NCBI GenBank assembly: GCA_902805735.1 | Contig: CADCTW010000039.1 | Coordinates: 1 to 63,354, forward strand | Direction of reading: 5' to 3' | From: an uncultured Gemmatimonadota bacterium | GTDB lineage: Bacteria; Gemmatimonadota; Gemmatimonadetes; Longimicrobiales; Longimicrobiaceae | Length of the DNA stretch: 63,354 bases | In this document: positions 1 through 8,065 of the stretch, in pieces | Layout: the number at the start of each line of letters is the position of its first letter | How positions within the stretch are numbered: position 1 is the stretch's first letter | Notes under the pieces: model-generated | Database searches by the model: none | The model's input: only the letters and a program-made list of their open reading frames with translations | What the model was told of the DNA's origin: nothing | Translations under genes and position numbers: made by a program

Positions 1-34
1 TTCGTCCTGAGCCAGGATCAAACTCTCCATGAGT
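1..34 (-). rRNA. rrs: 16S ribosomal RNA, 5' end only
   Basis: Read on the minus strand, the first bases contain the universal 16S 5' segment AGAGTTTGATCCTGGCTCAG, so the gene begins near base 34 and runs off the left edge. Only the 5' terminus is present. The exact mature end is uncertain by a few bases. Confidence 0.95.
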
Positions 35-228
35 TGAACAGCTCTTGAGAACAAACGACTGTATCGTTCGTTCGGTTTCTTCTTACCTTTGATGGAGCCT
101 CTGTGCCGCACCTTTCGGCGCTGCGCACATGCCGGGAGAAGGTACGCTCCCGGCGAGGCCCACACGGACACCCATTACCCTGGTTTTCAAACACTCACTG
201 GCCAAAACGCCGCCGGTGAAGAGAGAAC

Positions 229-257
229 AACTTAAACCGTTCCACGTGGGGTGTCAA
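229..257 (-). promoter_or_regulatory. rRNA operon promoter with -35-overlapping dyad
   Basis: On the minus strand TTGACA (257-252), a 17-bp spacer and TAAGTT (234-229) form a good sigma-70-type promoter pointing at the 16S gene, giving a leader of about 190 nt. The -35 lies in an imperfect dyad (CCACGTGGGG at 242-251 against CCCCGCGTGG at 260-269), which could bind a regulator. The leader contains TTGTTCTC stretches resembling antitermination boxA; that last point is inference. Confidence 0.7.
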
Positions 258-368
258 CCCCCCGCGTGGGGCCGTTTTGCGCGCTTCTGGCTCTGCAAGG
301 AATTCGAAAAAACGCGGGTGCCCGCCACCCGGGCGGGCACCCGCGCACACCGTCAGCGAACGGAAGGC

Positions 369-623
369 TCAGATCTCGTCTTCGCCTTCCAGGTCGTCGC
401 CCTCGGTCCACTCGTCCTCGTCCTCATCCCAGTCCTCGTCGTCCTCGTCGTCCCACTCGTCGTCTTCGTCGAGGTCGTCCTCGTCTTCCCATCCCTCTTC
501 GCCATCGCCGCTCCACTCGTCGTCCTCTTCGTCCTCGAAGCGCGCGAAGATCGCGTCTTCGAGTTCGAGCTCCTCACCGGTCGCCGGGTGAGCCATCGCG
601 TTCGGCATTGCCAGAGTCTCCAT
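369..623 (-). CDS. Small highly acidic protein
   Basis: An 84-residue protein of unknown function. The first 30 residues are ordinary; from about residue 31 on it is almost entirely Asp and Glu with interspersed Trp and Gly, giving a very strong negative charge. No signal peptide, membrane segment or catalytic motif is visible. A promoter-like pair lies upstream and it sits between the rRNA operon and typA. Acidic tails like this occur on proteins that bind ribosomes or basic proteins, but nothing here proves that. Low-complexity sequence makes frame choice less certain, yet the ATG start, the Met-rich N terminus and the promoter support this frame over the opposite-strand ones. Confidence 0.65.
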   Translation of the reverse strand: METLAMPNAMAHPATGEELELEDAIFARFEDEEDDEWSGDGEEGWEDEDDLDEDDEWDDEDDEDWDEDEDEWTEGDDLEGEDEI

Positions 624-683
624 GGTAGACGGGATACGGAAGATGAGGCGCGGACTGGTGCCGACCAGCCGTCGTCGCGCGAG

Positions 684-711
684 AAGCTAATCGGCGCCCC
701 TTGCCTGTCAA
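684..711 (-). promoter_or_regulatory. Putative promoter of the acidic-protein gene
   Basis: TTGACA at 711-706, a 16-bp spacer and TAGCTT at 689-684 on the minus strand, about 60 bp before the ATG at 623. The -35 is perfect, the -10 weak. Confidence 0.4.
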
Positions 712-774
712 GCCTTGAATAACGCCTTGGGGCCGCTAACGCAAATCTCGCGTCAATCCGGCACCAAACGCGAA

Positions 775-804
775 GCGCGCCGCCCCCGTGTGGGAGCGGC
801 GCGC
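775..804 (-). terminator. Hairpin after typA
   Basis: Perfect 9-bp arms (GCGCGCCGC at 775-783, GCGGCGCGC at 796-804) 20 bp after the typA stop. On the minus strand the stem is followed by TTCGCGTTTGG, only modestly T-rich, so termination is plausible rather than certain. Confidence 0.5.
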
Positions 805-824
805 TGGTGCCGGCTTGGGCCGCG

Positions 825-2651
825 TCAGGCGCTGGCGCGCGACGCCTTCTTCCGGTCGCTGGCGTTGAGCAGGCGCTTGCGCAGGCGCAGCGACTTGGGC
901 GTCACCTCGATGAGCTCGTCGTCGGCGATGTAGCCCATCGCGTCTTCCAGCGTCATCACCCGCGGCGGCTCCAGCAGGACGTTGTCGTCCGATCCGGAGG
1001 CGCGCATGTTGGTGAGCTTCTTCCCCTTGCAGACGTTCACCTCCATGTCGCCCTGGCGGGAGTTCTCACCCACCACCATCCCCTCGTACACCGGCACGCC
1101 GGGGGCGATGAAGAAGGTGGAGCGCTCCTGCAGGTTGCCCAGCGCGAACGCCACGCTCTCGCCGTCGAGCATGCTGACCAGCACGCCGCGGTTGCGGTTG
1201 CTGAGCGTTCCCACGTACGGGCCGTACTCCAGGAAGCGGTGGTGGAGCTGCCCCTCGCCGCGCGTGTCGGTGAGGAACTCCGAGCGGTAGCCGAAGAGCC
1301 CGCGCGCCGGCACGCGGTACACCAGGCGCACCAGCCCGCCGCCCGGGTTCTTCATCTCCAGCATCTCGGCGCGGCGCTGGCCGAACTTCTCGATCACCGG
1401 CCCCATCAGGTTCTCGGGGACGTCGACGGTGACCTCCTCGTACGGCTCCATCAGCTCGCCGCCCGGGCCCTTCTTGAGGATCACGCGCGGCCGCGACACG
1501 GCGAACTCATACCCTTCGCGCCGCATCGTCTCCATCAGGATCCCCAGGTGCAGCTCGCCGCGGCCCGACACCGTCATGGTGTCCGGCGAATCGGTGTCTT
1601 CCACGCGGAGCGCCACGTTGCTCTCCAGCTCGCGCATCAGGCGGTCGCGGATCTGGCGCGAGGTGACGTACTTCCCTTCCCGCCCGGCGAAGGGCGACGA
1701 GTTCACCATCAGGTCCACGGACACGGTGGGCTCTTCCACCGCGATCCCCTGCAGTGCCTCGGGGTGCTCCGGGTCGCAGATGGTGGAGCCGATGTCCACG
1801 TTGGGCAGCCCCGCCACGGCCACCACGTCGCCGGCCGAGGCGCTCTCCGCCTCGCGGCGCTCCAGTCCCTCGAAGCTGAACAGCTTGCTGATGCGGGCGC
1901 GGGCCATCCCCGGCGCGTCGCCCTCGTGGCCGTGCTCCAGCAGGATCACCGGCTCGCCCACGCGCGCCACGCCGCGCTCGATGCGCCCGATGGCCAGACG
2001 CCCCAGGTACGGCGAGTAGTCGATGGTGGAGACGAGCATCTGGAACGGCCCCTCGGCCTCCCCCGTGGGCGCCGGAATCGTCTTCACGATGGTGTCGAAG
2101 AGCGGCGTCAGGTCCTTGCGCTCGTCCTCCGCCTGGTACATCGCCACGCCCTCGCGGCCCACGGCGTACAGGAAGGGGCAGTCCAGCTGGTGCTCCTCCG
2201 CCTCCAGCTCCATGAACAGCTCCAGCACCTCGTCGTGAACGCGGTGCGGGTCCGCGTCGCCGCGGTCGATCTTGTTGATGATGACCACCGGCTGCAGCCC
2301 CAGCTCCAGCGCCTTGCGCGTGACGAAGCGCGTCTGCGGCATGGGGCCCTCGGCCGCGTCCACCAGCAGGACCACGCCGTCCACCATGCGGAGGATGCGC
2401 TCCACTTCGCCGCCGAAGTCGGAGTGCCCTGGAGTGTCGACGATGTTGATCTTGGTGTCGGCCCAGCGGACCGACAGGTTCTTGGCCAGGATGGTGATGC
2501 CCCGCTCGCGCTCCAGCGGGTTGCTGTCCATCACCCGCTCCGCCACCTGCTGGTTCTCGCGGAAGGTGCCCGCCTGGCGCAGCATGTGATCGACCAGGGT
2601 GGTCTTCCCGTGGTCGACGTGTGCGATGATCGCGATGTTGCGGATCGGCAT
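825..2651 (-). CDS. typA: Ribosome-associated GTPase TypA/BipA
   Basis: A translational GTPase of the EF-G-like BipA family, which binds 70S ribosomes and acts in 50S assembly and stress adaptation. Visible G motifs: AHVDHGKT (10-17), RGITI (50-54), DTPGH (72-76), NKID (about 126-129), then the beta-barrel and the C-terminal region typical of the family. The chosen ATG at 2651 gives 608 residues, the usual length, places MPIRN at the start as in homologues, and has GAGAG just upstream. In-frame ATG (2684) and TTG (2687) codons further up would add 11-12 residues but have no recognisable ribosome-binding site and abut a hairpin (2695-2722). Monocistronic, followed by a hairpin. Confidence 0.95.
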   Translation of the reverse strand: MPIRNIAIIAHVDHGKTTLVDHMLRQAGTFRENQQVAERVMDSNPLERERGITILAKNLSVRWADTKINIVDTPGHSDFGGEVERILRMVDGVVLLVDAAEGPMPQTRFVTRKALELGLQPVVIINKIDRGDADPHRVHDEVLELFMELEAEEHQLDCPFLYAVGREGVAMYQAEDERKDLTPLFDTIVKTIPAPTGEAEGPFQMLVSTIDYSPYLGRLAIGRIERGVARVGEPVILLEHGHEGDAPGMARARISKLFSFEGLERREAESASAGDVVAVAGLPNVDIGSTICDPEHPEALQGIAVEEPTVSVDLMVNSSPFAGREGKYVTSRQIRDRLMRELESNVALRVEDTDSPDTMTVSGRGELHLGILMETMRREGYEFAVSRPRVILKKGPGGELMEPYEEVTVDVPENLMGPVIEKFGQRRAEMLEMKNPGGGLVRLVYRVPARGLFGYRSEFLTDTRGEGQLHHRFLEYGPYVGTLSNRNRGVLVSMLDGESVAFALGNLQERSTFFIAPGVPVYEGMVVGENSRQGDMEVNVCKGKKLTNMRASGSDDNVLLEPPRVMTLEDAMGYIADDELIEVTPKSLRLRKRLLNASDRKKASRASA

Positions 2652-2784
2652 ATAGCTCTCGGTGTGCCCGGAAGTCTCTTTCATCAAACGAAAGCGGGCG
2701 CCTCTTCAGTGAGGTGCCCGCCCCCGAGATGCAGCCGTCTAAAGTAACGCATTTCGGTGATTTGGTCCAGCCCTGGGACTGCCT

Positions 2785-2814
2785 GGGCTCACACGGAGAC
2801 ACAGAGACACGGAG
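2785..2814. repeat. E1 repeat, half copy
   Basis: One arm of the E1 family: GGGCTCACACGGAG followed by further degenerate ACACAGAG octamers. No opposing arm follows. It lies between divergent typA and the PfpI-like/MarR operon and ends 4 bp before the latter's -35 box. Confidence 0.85.
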
Positions 2815-2817
2815 GAG

Positions 2818-2861
2818 TTGACAGAGAGCTGTCAATTACGTATAATGACAGCGTGCTGACA
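2818..2861 (+). promoter_or_regulatory. Consensus promoter with two operators
   Basis: TTGACA (2818-2823), exactly 17 bp, TATAAT (2841-2846): a perfect consensus sigma-70 promoter. A perfect dyad TGACAG-N4-CTGTCA (2819-2834) overlaps the -35, and a near copy TGACAG-N4-CTGACA (2846-2861) covers the -10 edge and expected +1, 27 bp centre to centre. The likely ligand is the MarR-type protein encoded two genes downstream (inference), giving autorepression. Confidence 0.75.
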
Positions 2862-2881
2862 ATCAACCCTCGGAGGGCATC

Positions 2882-3502
2882 ATGGAAACTGTACACCTGT
2901 TCGTGCTGGACACGATGGCGGACTGGGAGCCCGGGTACGCGGTCTCCGGGATCAACCAGCCGGCGTACCAGGCGCACCCCGGGCGCTACACGGTGCGCAC
3001 CGTGGGGGCCACGCGGCAGCCGGTGCGCACGATGGGCGGCGTGACCATCACGCCCGATCTGGCGCTGGACGAGCTGGCGCCGGACGGGAGCGCGATGCTG
3101 ATCCTTCCGGGGGCGATGACGTGGGACCAGGGGGAGCACGGCGAGGCCGCCGAGAAGGCGCGCGAGTTCCTGGCGGCGGGCGTGCCGGTGGCGGCCATCT
3201 GCGGCGCGACGTCCGGGCTCGCCCGGCGCGGGATTTTGGACGACCGCCGGCACACGAGCAACGCGCTGGAGTACCTGGCGGCGGCGCCCGGCTACGCGGG
3301 GCACGCGCACTACGCGGGCGGGCCCGCGTTCCGCGACGGAGACCTGATCACGGCGTGCGCCAGCGCACCCGTGGAGTTCGCCCGCCTCATCTTCGAGCGG
3401 CTGGAGGTGTACGCGCCGCCCGTGCTGGAGGCGTGGTACTCGCTCTACGGCAAGGGCGATCCGGCCGGCTTCTACGCGTTGGAAGCGGGCGGTCAGGCGT
3501 GA
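2882..3502 (+). CDS. DJ-1/PfpI (class I glutamine amidotransferase-like) protein
   Basis: A 206-residue cytosolic protein of the DJ-1/PfpI superfamily. The nucleophile elbow AAICGATSG places the reactive cysteine at about residue 107, preceded by the LILPGAMTWD loop. Family members include glyoxalase-type hydratases, proteases/chaperones and amidases; the sequence does not say which. Start ATG has GGAGGG 5 bp upstream. It is the first gene of a two-gene operon, its TGA overlapping the GTG of the MarR-type gene by 4 nt, so translation is probably coupled. A strong promoter with twin operators precedes it, suggesting induction by a ligand sensed by the regulator. Confidence 0.9.
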   Translation: METVHLFVLDTMADWEPGYAVSGINQPAYQAHPGRYTVRTVGATRQPVRTMGGVTITPDLALDELAPDGSAMLILPGAMTWDQGEHGEAAEKAREFLAAGVPVAAICGATSGLARRGILDDRRHTSNALEYLAAAPGYAGHAHYAGGPAFRDGDLITACASAPVEFARLIFERLEVYAPPVLEAWYSLYGKGDPAGFYALEAGGQA

Positions 3503-4005
3503 GCGAGGCACCGCGCCTGGTCCGCTCGGCGGCGGGGGACGCGCTGACGGAGCTGCTGCTGCGCGTCTTCCGCCTGAACGGCCTGTTCCTCTCCGAAGCC
3601 GAGGAGATCGCCCGGCCCACGGGGCTCACGCCGGCGCGGTGGCAGGTGCTGGGCGCCGTGCTCCAGCAGCCGCGCACCGTCTCGGGGATCGCCCGCGTGA
3701 TGGGCCTCACGCGCCAGAGTGTTCAGCGGCTCGCGGACGCGCTGGCGGAGGCGGGGATCACCGAGTACGTCGACAACCCCGCCCACCGCCGCGCCAGGCT
3801 GGTGCGCCCCACCGCCGCGGGGTGGGCGGCCATCGAGGTCATCCGGCCGCGCCAGTACGCCTGGACGCACCAGGTCACCGCCGACGTCGGCGCGGAGGAG
3901 CTGCGCGCGGCGGTCGCGACCATGGAGCGGGTGATCGAGCGCATCGAGGAGATGGAACAGCGGGGCTCACCCGGGGATGCCGCTGCGCCCGAAGCGAGGG
4001 GATAA
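3499..4005 (+). CDS. MarR-family transcriptional regulator
   Basis: A 168-residue protein with a winged helix-turn-helix of MarR type: the LTPARWQVLGAV segment, then the recognition region around RVMGLTRQSVQRLADAL and a wing ending in ARLVRPTAAG, followed by a dimerising C-terminal helix. GTG start at 3499 overlaps the TGA of the upstream gene (GTGA), giving the family's usual length; reading farther upstream in this frame would antagonise the PfpI-like gene. MarR proteins usually repress their own operon and release on ligand binding; the paired TGACAG dyads at the promoter fit that. Confidence 0.9.
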   Translation: MSEAPRLVRSAAGDALTELLLRVFRLNGLFLSEAEEIARPTGLTPARWQVLGAVLQQPRTVSGIARVMGLTRQSVQRLADALAEAGITEYVDNPAHRRARLVRPTAAGWAAIEVIRPRQYAWTHQVTADVGAEELRAAVATMERVIERIEEMEQRGSPGDAAAPEARG

Positions 4006-4007
4006 AT

Positions 4008-4083
4008 CCCCCGCGCTGGGACCACGGGAAGCCCGCTGAAGCGGGCTTCCCGCTGTTTCAGCCGGGGATTCATCCCCGGGTTT
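4008..4083. repeat. Nested hairpin, possible terminator or REP-like element
   Basis: Central perfect inverted repeat GGGAAGCCCGC-TGAA-GCGGGCTTCCC (4026-4051), flanked by a further short dyad GGGGATTCATCCCC in the right part. It lies between convergent genes (marR and the ureohydrolase gene) 3 bp after the marR stop. No clear T-run except GGGTTTTG at the right end. Confidence 0.6.
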
Positions 4084-4099
4084 TGACGCCCGGCGCCGA

Positions 4100-5026
4100 T
4101 CAGCGCCTGAGGCTGCGGTAGGCGATCATCTTGTAGACGAGCTTGGCGGCCACGAAGTCCGGGGCCGCGTTGCCGCCGATGGGGGCGAGCTCCACGACAT
4201 CCGCGCCGACGACGTTCTTTTCGGTGAAGACGCGGCGGAGGAGCTTCATGGTGGGGTACCAGGTCATGCCGCCGGGCTCCGGGGTGCCGGTGGCGGGCAT
4301 CAGCGAGGGGTCGAAGTAGTCCACGTCGAAGGTGATGTAGACATCGTCGCCCAGCGCCTGCATGGCGCGGTCGATCCACTCCTCGTTGTCCCACATCTCC
4401 TCGGCGAAGATGGTGGTGATGGCGGGGGCGCGCTCGCGCATCAGCGCCCGCTCGTCCGAGGTGATGGCGCGAATGCCCACCTGCACCAGGTCCGCGTCGT
4501 CGATGCAGCGGGCCATCACGGCGGCGTGCGAATACGGCGAGCCCTCGTACTCCATGCGCAGGTCGCCGTGCGCGTCGAACTGGAGAACGGAAAGGCGGCG
4601 GCCCTGGAGGCGCGCCGCGTTGGCCAGCACCGGCGCGCTGGAGATGGAGTGCTCGCCCCCCAGCCCGATCACCAGCCGGTCGCCGGCGGCTTCCAGGATG
4701 GTGTCGTACGCCTCGCGCAGCTCGCGCACGGCCGTCTCGGGGCCCGCGGAGCTCAGGTGCAGCGCGGGGAGGGTGAAGACGCCCACCTCGGGCCCCGGCT
4801 CGCCGTCCAGCTCCTGGTCGTACAGCTCGATGTAGCGCGAGGCCTGGATGATGGCGGCGGGCCCCAGCTTGGTGCCGCCCTGGTACGAAACGGTGGACTC
4901 GTAGGGAATGGGGAGGATCACCACGCCCGCCCTGTCCCACTCGGCGGCCTCGCCCTCCAGGCCAAGGAAGTTGTGCGGGAGCTCCCAGGAGAGCTCCTTC
5001 AGGGTGTCGGGAAGTTGGTCTGCCAT
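4100..5026 (-). CDS. speB: Agmatinase/ureohydrolase family protein
   Basis: A 308-residue ureohydrolase (arginase/agmatinase/formimidoylglutamase fold). The binuclear manganese ligands are visible: GGEHS (123-127), DAHGD (151-155) and FDVDYFDP (233-240), followed by the TGTPEPGG loop. Such enzymes release urea from agmatine or arginine. Agmatinase is favoured because an arginine decarboxylase gene lies 3 kb away, which together would make putrescine from arginine, but substrate residues were not tested. The ATG at 5026 begins MADQL and gives normal length; an in-frame extension to 5179 would add 51 Arg/Pro-rich residues unlike the family and is rejected. Confidence 0.85.
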   Translation of the reverse strand: MADQLPDTLKELSWELPHNFLGLEGEAAEWDRAGVVILPIPYESTVSYQGGTKLGPAAIIQASRYIELYDQELDGEPGPEVGVFTLPALHLSSAGPETAVRELREAYDTILEAAGDRLVIGLGGEHSISSAPVLANAARLQGRRLSVLQFDAHGDLRMEYEGSPYSHAAVMARCIDDADLVQVGIRAITSDERALMRERAPAITTIFAEEMWDNEEWIDRAMQALGDDVYITFDVDYFDPSLMPATGTPEPGGMTWYPTMKLLRRVFTEKNVVGADVVELAPIGGNAAPDFVAAKLVYKMIAYRSLRR

Positions 5027-5311
5027 ATCTGGATCGCTGTGACGGGTTCGCGGGGGGCGCAGGCGCGGCGGGAATTTGGGGACGGAGCGCAGCTTCGGCC
5101 AGAGCCACTCGCCGCGTCTGCGCGCACCGGCGCGCCGCCGGAATCCCGCCAGTGATCCCCATGGGGCGCGGAAACCCACACGTATCCCGTCAGTAAAGTT
5201 GTGGGGAAGCGAGCAGGGGGTTACAATGCACGAAGGAGGATGGACGGCGCACCTCTCACGGGCCAGATCGCATCATGCCATCGCCCGAGCTCATCTCAAA
5301 CGGAGGAACCG

Positions 5312-5692
5312 ATGTCACGACTCTTCAAGGCGGCACTTGTCGGCGGAGCCATGCTGCTGGTCGGGGGTGGGAGTGTGGCCGCCGCGGCGATCACGCCGTC
5401 GGAAGGCGCCGTTCGCAGCGCGGCCAACACGATGACGGCGAGCATCTTGGGCCCCAGCACGGTAGGAAGCCATTCCACGTGCACCTGGTCGGGGAGCGCG
5501 GACGGTGGGGTTGCGCCGTACACCTTCTACTGGATCTCCTCGCAGGGGGACCAGGGAATCGGAGTCAACTTCGAAGCGACTGCGCCGGAGTCCGGGCCGA
5601 TGGAGATTTCTCTGTACGTGGAGGACGCCAACCTGACCCCGGTTTCCGTGGAGAAGATCGTTCTCGTCTCCACCAGCAAATCGGGCTGTTAG
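5312..5692 (+). CDS. Small secreted protein with Ig/PKD-like fold
   Basis: 126 residues with an N-terminal signal peptide: basic MSRLFK, a hydrophobic stretch of Ala/Gly/Leu/Val to about residue 25, then an AAAA cleavage region. The mature part has the rhythm of a small beta-sandwich (SCTWSG, PYTFYW, VEDANLTPV) and two cysteines that could form a disulfide. GGAGGA sits 4-5 bp before the ATG, which fixes this start rather than upstream in-frame codons. It stands alone, followed by a strong terminator. Function unknown. Confidence 0.7.
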   Translation: MSRLFKAALVGGAMLLVGGGSVAAAAITPSEGAVRSAANTMTASILGPSTVGSHSTCTWSGSADGGVAPYTFYWISSQGDQGIGVNFEATAPESGPMEISLYVEDANLTPVSVEKIVLVSTSKSGC

Positions 5693-5709
5693 GCCGGAGC
5701 AGTACGACA

Positions 5710-5751
5710 GGGAGCCGCCCGGATCCATCCGGGCGGCTCCCTGTCTTTTGT
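5710..5751. terminator. Strong bidirectional hairpin terminator
   Basis: Perfect 15-bp arms (5710-5724 and 5727-5741) with a 2-nt centre, followed on the plus strand by TGTCTTTTGT. It lies between the small secreted-protein gene and convergent fur, so it can serve both. Confidence 0.85.
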
Positions 5752-5774
5752 CCGCTGTTTCGGTTCGGCGAGCT

Positions 5775-6290
5775 TTACGCCACGTCCCACGCGGGACAGG
5801 TCAGCCCGTTGTACGACACCGTCACGCCCTGCTCCTGGCACTCCGCGCATAGCCCGTAGATCTCCAGCCGGTGGCGGGTGGGGGAGAAGCCGTGCTCGCG
5901 CGAGACGGAGTCCTGGATGCGCTGCAGCTCGGGGCTGCGGAACTCCGTGACCTTGCGGCAGTGCGTGCAGACCAGGTGGTCGTGCACGGGCTGCCCGCCG
6001 AAGAGGTGCTCGTAGCGCTTGAAGCCGTCGCCGAAGTCGTGGTCCTCCACCAGCCCGCTGCGCACCAGGATCTCCATGGTGCGGTAGATGGTGGCCTTGC
6101 CGATCCGCTCGCCGCGCTCCTTGAGGCGCGCCTCGATCTCTTCCACCGAAAGGTGCTCGGTGGTGCTGAACACCACGTCCGCCACCACCTCGCGCTGCTG
6201 CGTCACCGGGAGCCCCTGCTGCTTCAGGTAGCGCCGGAAGAGGTGGAGGTAGGGCGACGCGGGGGGAGATTCGACGGTGGCGACCGACAT
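5775..6290 (-). CDS. fur: Ferric uptake regulator, Fur family
   Basis: A 171-residue Fur-family metalloregulator: winged helix N-terminal half (VTQQREVVADVV, HLSVEEIEARL, GKATIYRTMEIL), then the dimerisation half with HDHLVCTHC and a C-terminal CAEC that complete the structural zinc site. It represses iron-uptake genes when loaded with metal. The ATG at 6290 has GGAG 6 bp upstream; the longer start at 6350 would put translation into the Fur-box-like sequence and is less likely. The box just upstream suggests autoregulation. Zur or PerR cannot be excluded by motif alone, but the operator looks Fur-like. Confidence 0.9.
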   Translation of the reverse strand: MSVATVESPPASPYLHLFRRYLKQQGLPVTQQREVVADVVFSTTEHLSVEEIEARLKERGERIGKATIYRTMEILVRSGLVEDHDFGDGFKRYEHLFGGQPVHDHLVCTHCRKVTEFRSPELQRIQDSVSREHGFSPTRHRLEIYGLCAECQEQGVTVSYNGLTCPAWDVA

Positions 6291-6337
6291 GCTGGGCTCC
6301 TTGCGAAAGACCTCGCCGAACGCGGCCGGCGCAGGGC

Positions 6338-6360
6338 TAACGATAATCATTCTTGATTGT
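6338..6360 (-). promoter_or_regulatory. Fur box upstream of fur
   Basis: AACGATAATCATTCTTGATTG (partly at 6339-6359) resembles the GATAATGATAATCATTATC consensus: GATAATCATT matches fully, the second half is degenerate. It lies 50-70 bp before the fur ATG and about 5 bp before the stop of the leftward hypothetical gene. Confidence 0.65.
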
Positions 6361-6365
6361 ACGGG

Positions 6366-6761
6366 TCAAGCTTGCCCACCCAAATCCGCCAGCAAGCGGC
6401 TCCAGCGCGCGGGGTCGCCACCCACCTCGCGCACCTCCGGGGTCTCCATCCCCCCGCCCAGGCGCCTCACCATCCCGTCCACGATGCGGTCCAGCCGGTC
6501 GGGGGGCACGGTGCCCTCCTCCACCAGCGAGTCCGCGCGGCGCGTCTTGCCGCCCTTGAGCGACTCGGCCTCGTAGCGCAGGGTGTGGAGGGTGCGGCGC
6601 GGGCCCCGCGCGTCCGGCTCGGCGAAGAGGGCCAGCACGGCCAGCCCGCTCTCCTTCGCGCCCAGCGCGCGCGGGGGGAAGGTCCACACCTGGTCCACCC
6701 GCTCGGCCGGGACCGCGGCGGCGGCCAGGGCGGCGGCGAGGTGGGGGTTGGCGAGGCTCAG
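6366..6761 (-). CDS. Conserved-looking hypothetical protein, probable CTG start
   Basis: About 131 residues, unknown function: Ala-rich N terminus, then a segment WTFPPRALGAKESGLAVLALF, a basic central strand region and a helical tail. Codon-position GC and sensible amino-acid pattern argue that it is coding. The frame has no ATG, GTG or TTG for a long way upstream; the natural start is CTG at 6761, whose last two bases are shared with the TGA of the upstream TIGR00300-type gene (CTGA), just as GTGA/ATGA overlaps occur elsewhere here. It is cotranscribed with that gene, so a role in the same amino-acid metabolism is possible (inference). Confidence 0.6.
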   Translation of the reverse strand: MSLANPHLAAALAAAAVPAERVDQVWTFPPRALGAKESGLAVLALFAEPDARGPRRTLHTLRYEAESLKGGKTRRADSLVEEGTVPPDRLDRIVDGMVRRLGGGMETPEVREVGGDPARWSRLLADLGGQA

Positions 6762-7867
6762 CCGACTTCGGCGGGCTGGCGGGCGGCGGCCTCGATCTCC
6801 ACGTAGTGGCGCAGGACGTGGAGGAAGTCCTGCGCGTTGGTGATGACGCCGAATGCCTGGTGGGTGCCGCGGTCCTTGAGCTTGGAGACCAGGAACTCCG
6901 ACGAGTCCACGCAGATGGTGGTCATGGGGCGCACCTCCCCCGTCTCCTCGCGGTAGACGTAGGAGGGGAGCATGTTGCCGGTGGCGATGGAGTGCAGCGC
7001 CGTGGCGATCATCATCACCCCCGTGGCGCGGCGCGTGTGCTCCTTCATCGTCTCCTGCGCCACGATCGCGTCGGTGATGGTGTCCGGCAGCGGCCCGTCG
7101 TCGCGGATGGACCCGGCCAGGACGAAGGGGACGTCGTGGGTCACCAGGGCGTGCATGATGCCGTCGGTGACGACCCCCTGCTCCACCGCCGCGCGGATGG
7201 AGCCCGCCGCGCGCACCCGGTTGATGGCGCGCATATGGAAGGCGTGCCCCCCCTCCAGCGGCACGCCCCGCGCGTTCATCCCCAGCGTGGTGCCCATGGT
7301 GGCCGACTCGATGTCGTGCACGGCCACCGCGTTGCCGCCGAAGAGCACGCCCACGTAGCCGTTGCGGATGAACCAGGAGAGCGTGTCGCGGCCCCGCGAA
7401 TGGAGGACGGCGGGGCCCACCACCCACACGAAATGCCCGCCGCGCTCCCGCTCTTCCACCAGGATGCGCGCCATCTCGTTGTAGTCCGTCGGCTTCTCGC
7501 GCGAGACCTCGGACGACATGAATTTGAACTCGCCCTCGGGCCCCTGGTCCGGGTTGCCCACCAGCCCCGTGGTGTGCACGAAGATCCCCTCCGAGCCGTC
7601 CTCGGCGAAGCCCATGGCCACGGGCTGCCCGCCGCGCACGTAGCGCGCTTCCACCACGCGGGGCACGCCGTCCGCGTCCAGCACCAGGGCGGAGTCCATG
7701 CGCGGGTCGCGCGGGAGCCGCCACTCGCCGCCCAGGCGGACGTAGGTGGGGAGGTTGGTGGTGGAGAAGAAGCCCTCGGGGAGCACGCCGTCCGCCGGCG
7801 CGGCCAGGAAGCGGGCGTCGGGCGCGGACTGGAAGCGCGGGTGCGAGAAGTCCGGTGCGCGGTACAT
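6758..7867 (-). CDS. TIGR00300-type ornithine cyclodeaminase-like (LOR/SDH domain) protein
   Basis: 369 residues matching the LOR/SDH bifunctional-enzyme conserved region family (TIGR00300), known mainly from archaea, some bacteria and the C-terminal half of cyanobacterial AgrE/ArgZ. Recognisable stretches: GVLFGGNAVAVHDIESA, GTTLGMNARG, the Gly-rich GGHAFHMRAINRVRAAGSI, VLAGSIRDDGPLPD and LHSIATGNMLPS. Characterised relatives convert ornithine to proline and ammonia using NAD; that activity here is inferred from family. The ATG at 7867 starts MYRAPDF. Divergent from speA and linked with the ureohydrolase gene, it fits an arginine/ornithine catabolic neighbourhood. Confidence 0.8.
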   Translation of the reverse strand: MYRAPDFSHPRFQSAPDARFLAAPADGVLPEGFFSTTNLPTYVRLGGEWRLPRDPRMDSALVLDADGVPRVVEARYVRGGQPVAMGFAEDGSEGIFVHTTGLVGNPDQGPEGEFKFMSSEVSREKPTDYNEMARILVEERERGGHFVWVVGPAVLHSRGRDTLSWFIRNGYVGVLFGGNAVAVHDIESATMGTTLGMNARGVPLEGGHAFHMRAINRVRAAGSIRAAVEQGVVTDGIMHALVTHDVPFVLAGSIRDDGPLPDTITDAIVAQETMKEHTRRATGVMMIATALHSIATGNMLPSYVYREETGEVRPMTTICVDSSEFLVSKLKDRGTHQAFGVITNAQDFLHVLRHYVEIEAAARQPAEVG

Positions 7868-8065
7868 GGGAGCGGGTCGGTTCGGGAGGCCGCGCGCGGG
7901 CCGGAACGGGGGCGTACGGGCGCGCGGAGACGTTGGGCGGAAAGTAAGCGCCCCCCCCGGCGGGGACAAGCGGGGCGCGGGTACTTTCGCGAAGGGGCGC
8001 GAGGGTCCAAATTGCTGCGCCGCAACGCACAAACATACACAACGCACCGATATCGGGAGGCCGCC

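Noticed and set aside
353..577. Thr/Arg-rich and Ser-rich frames across the acidic-protein gene
   Set aside because: They are low-complexity shadows of the Asp/Glu codon runs; only the minus-strand 369-623 frame has a sensible N terminus.
807..2747. 646-residue open frame opposite typA
   Set aside because: It is His/Val/Ala/Arg-rich antisense of a well-conserved gene; long antisense frames are expected at this GC content.
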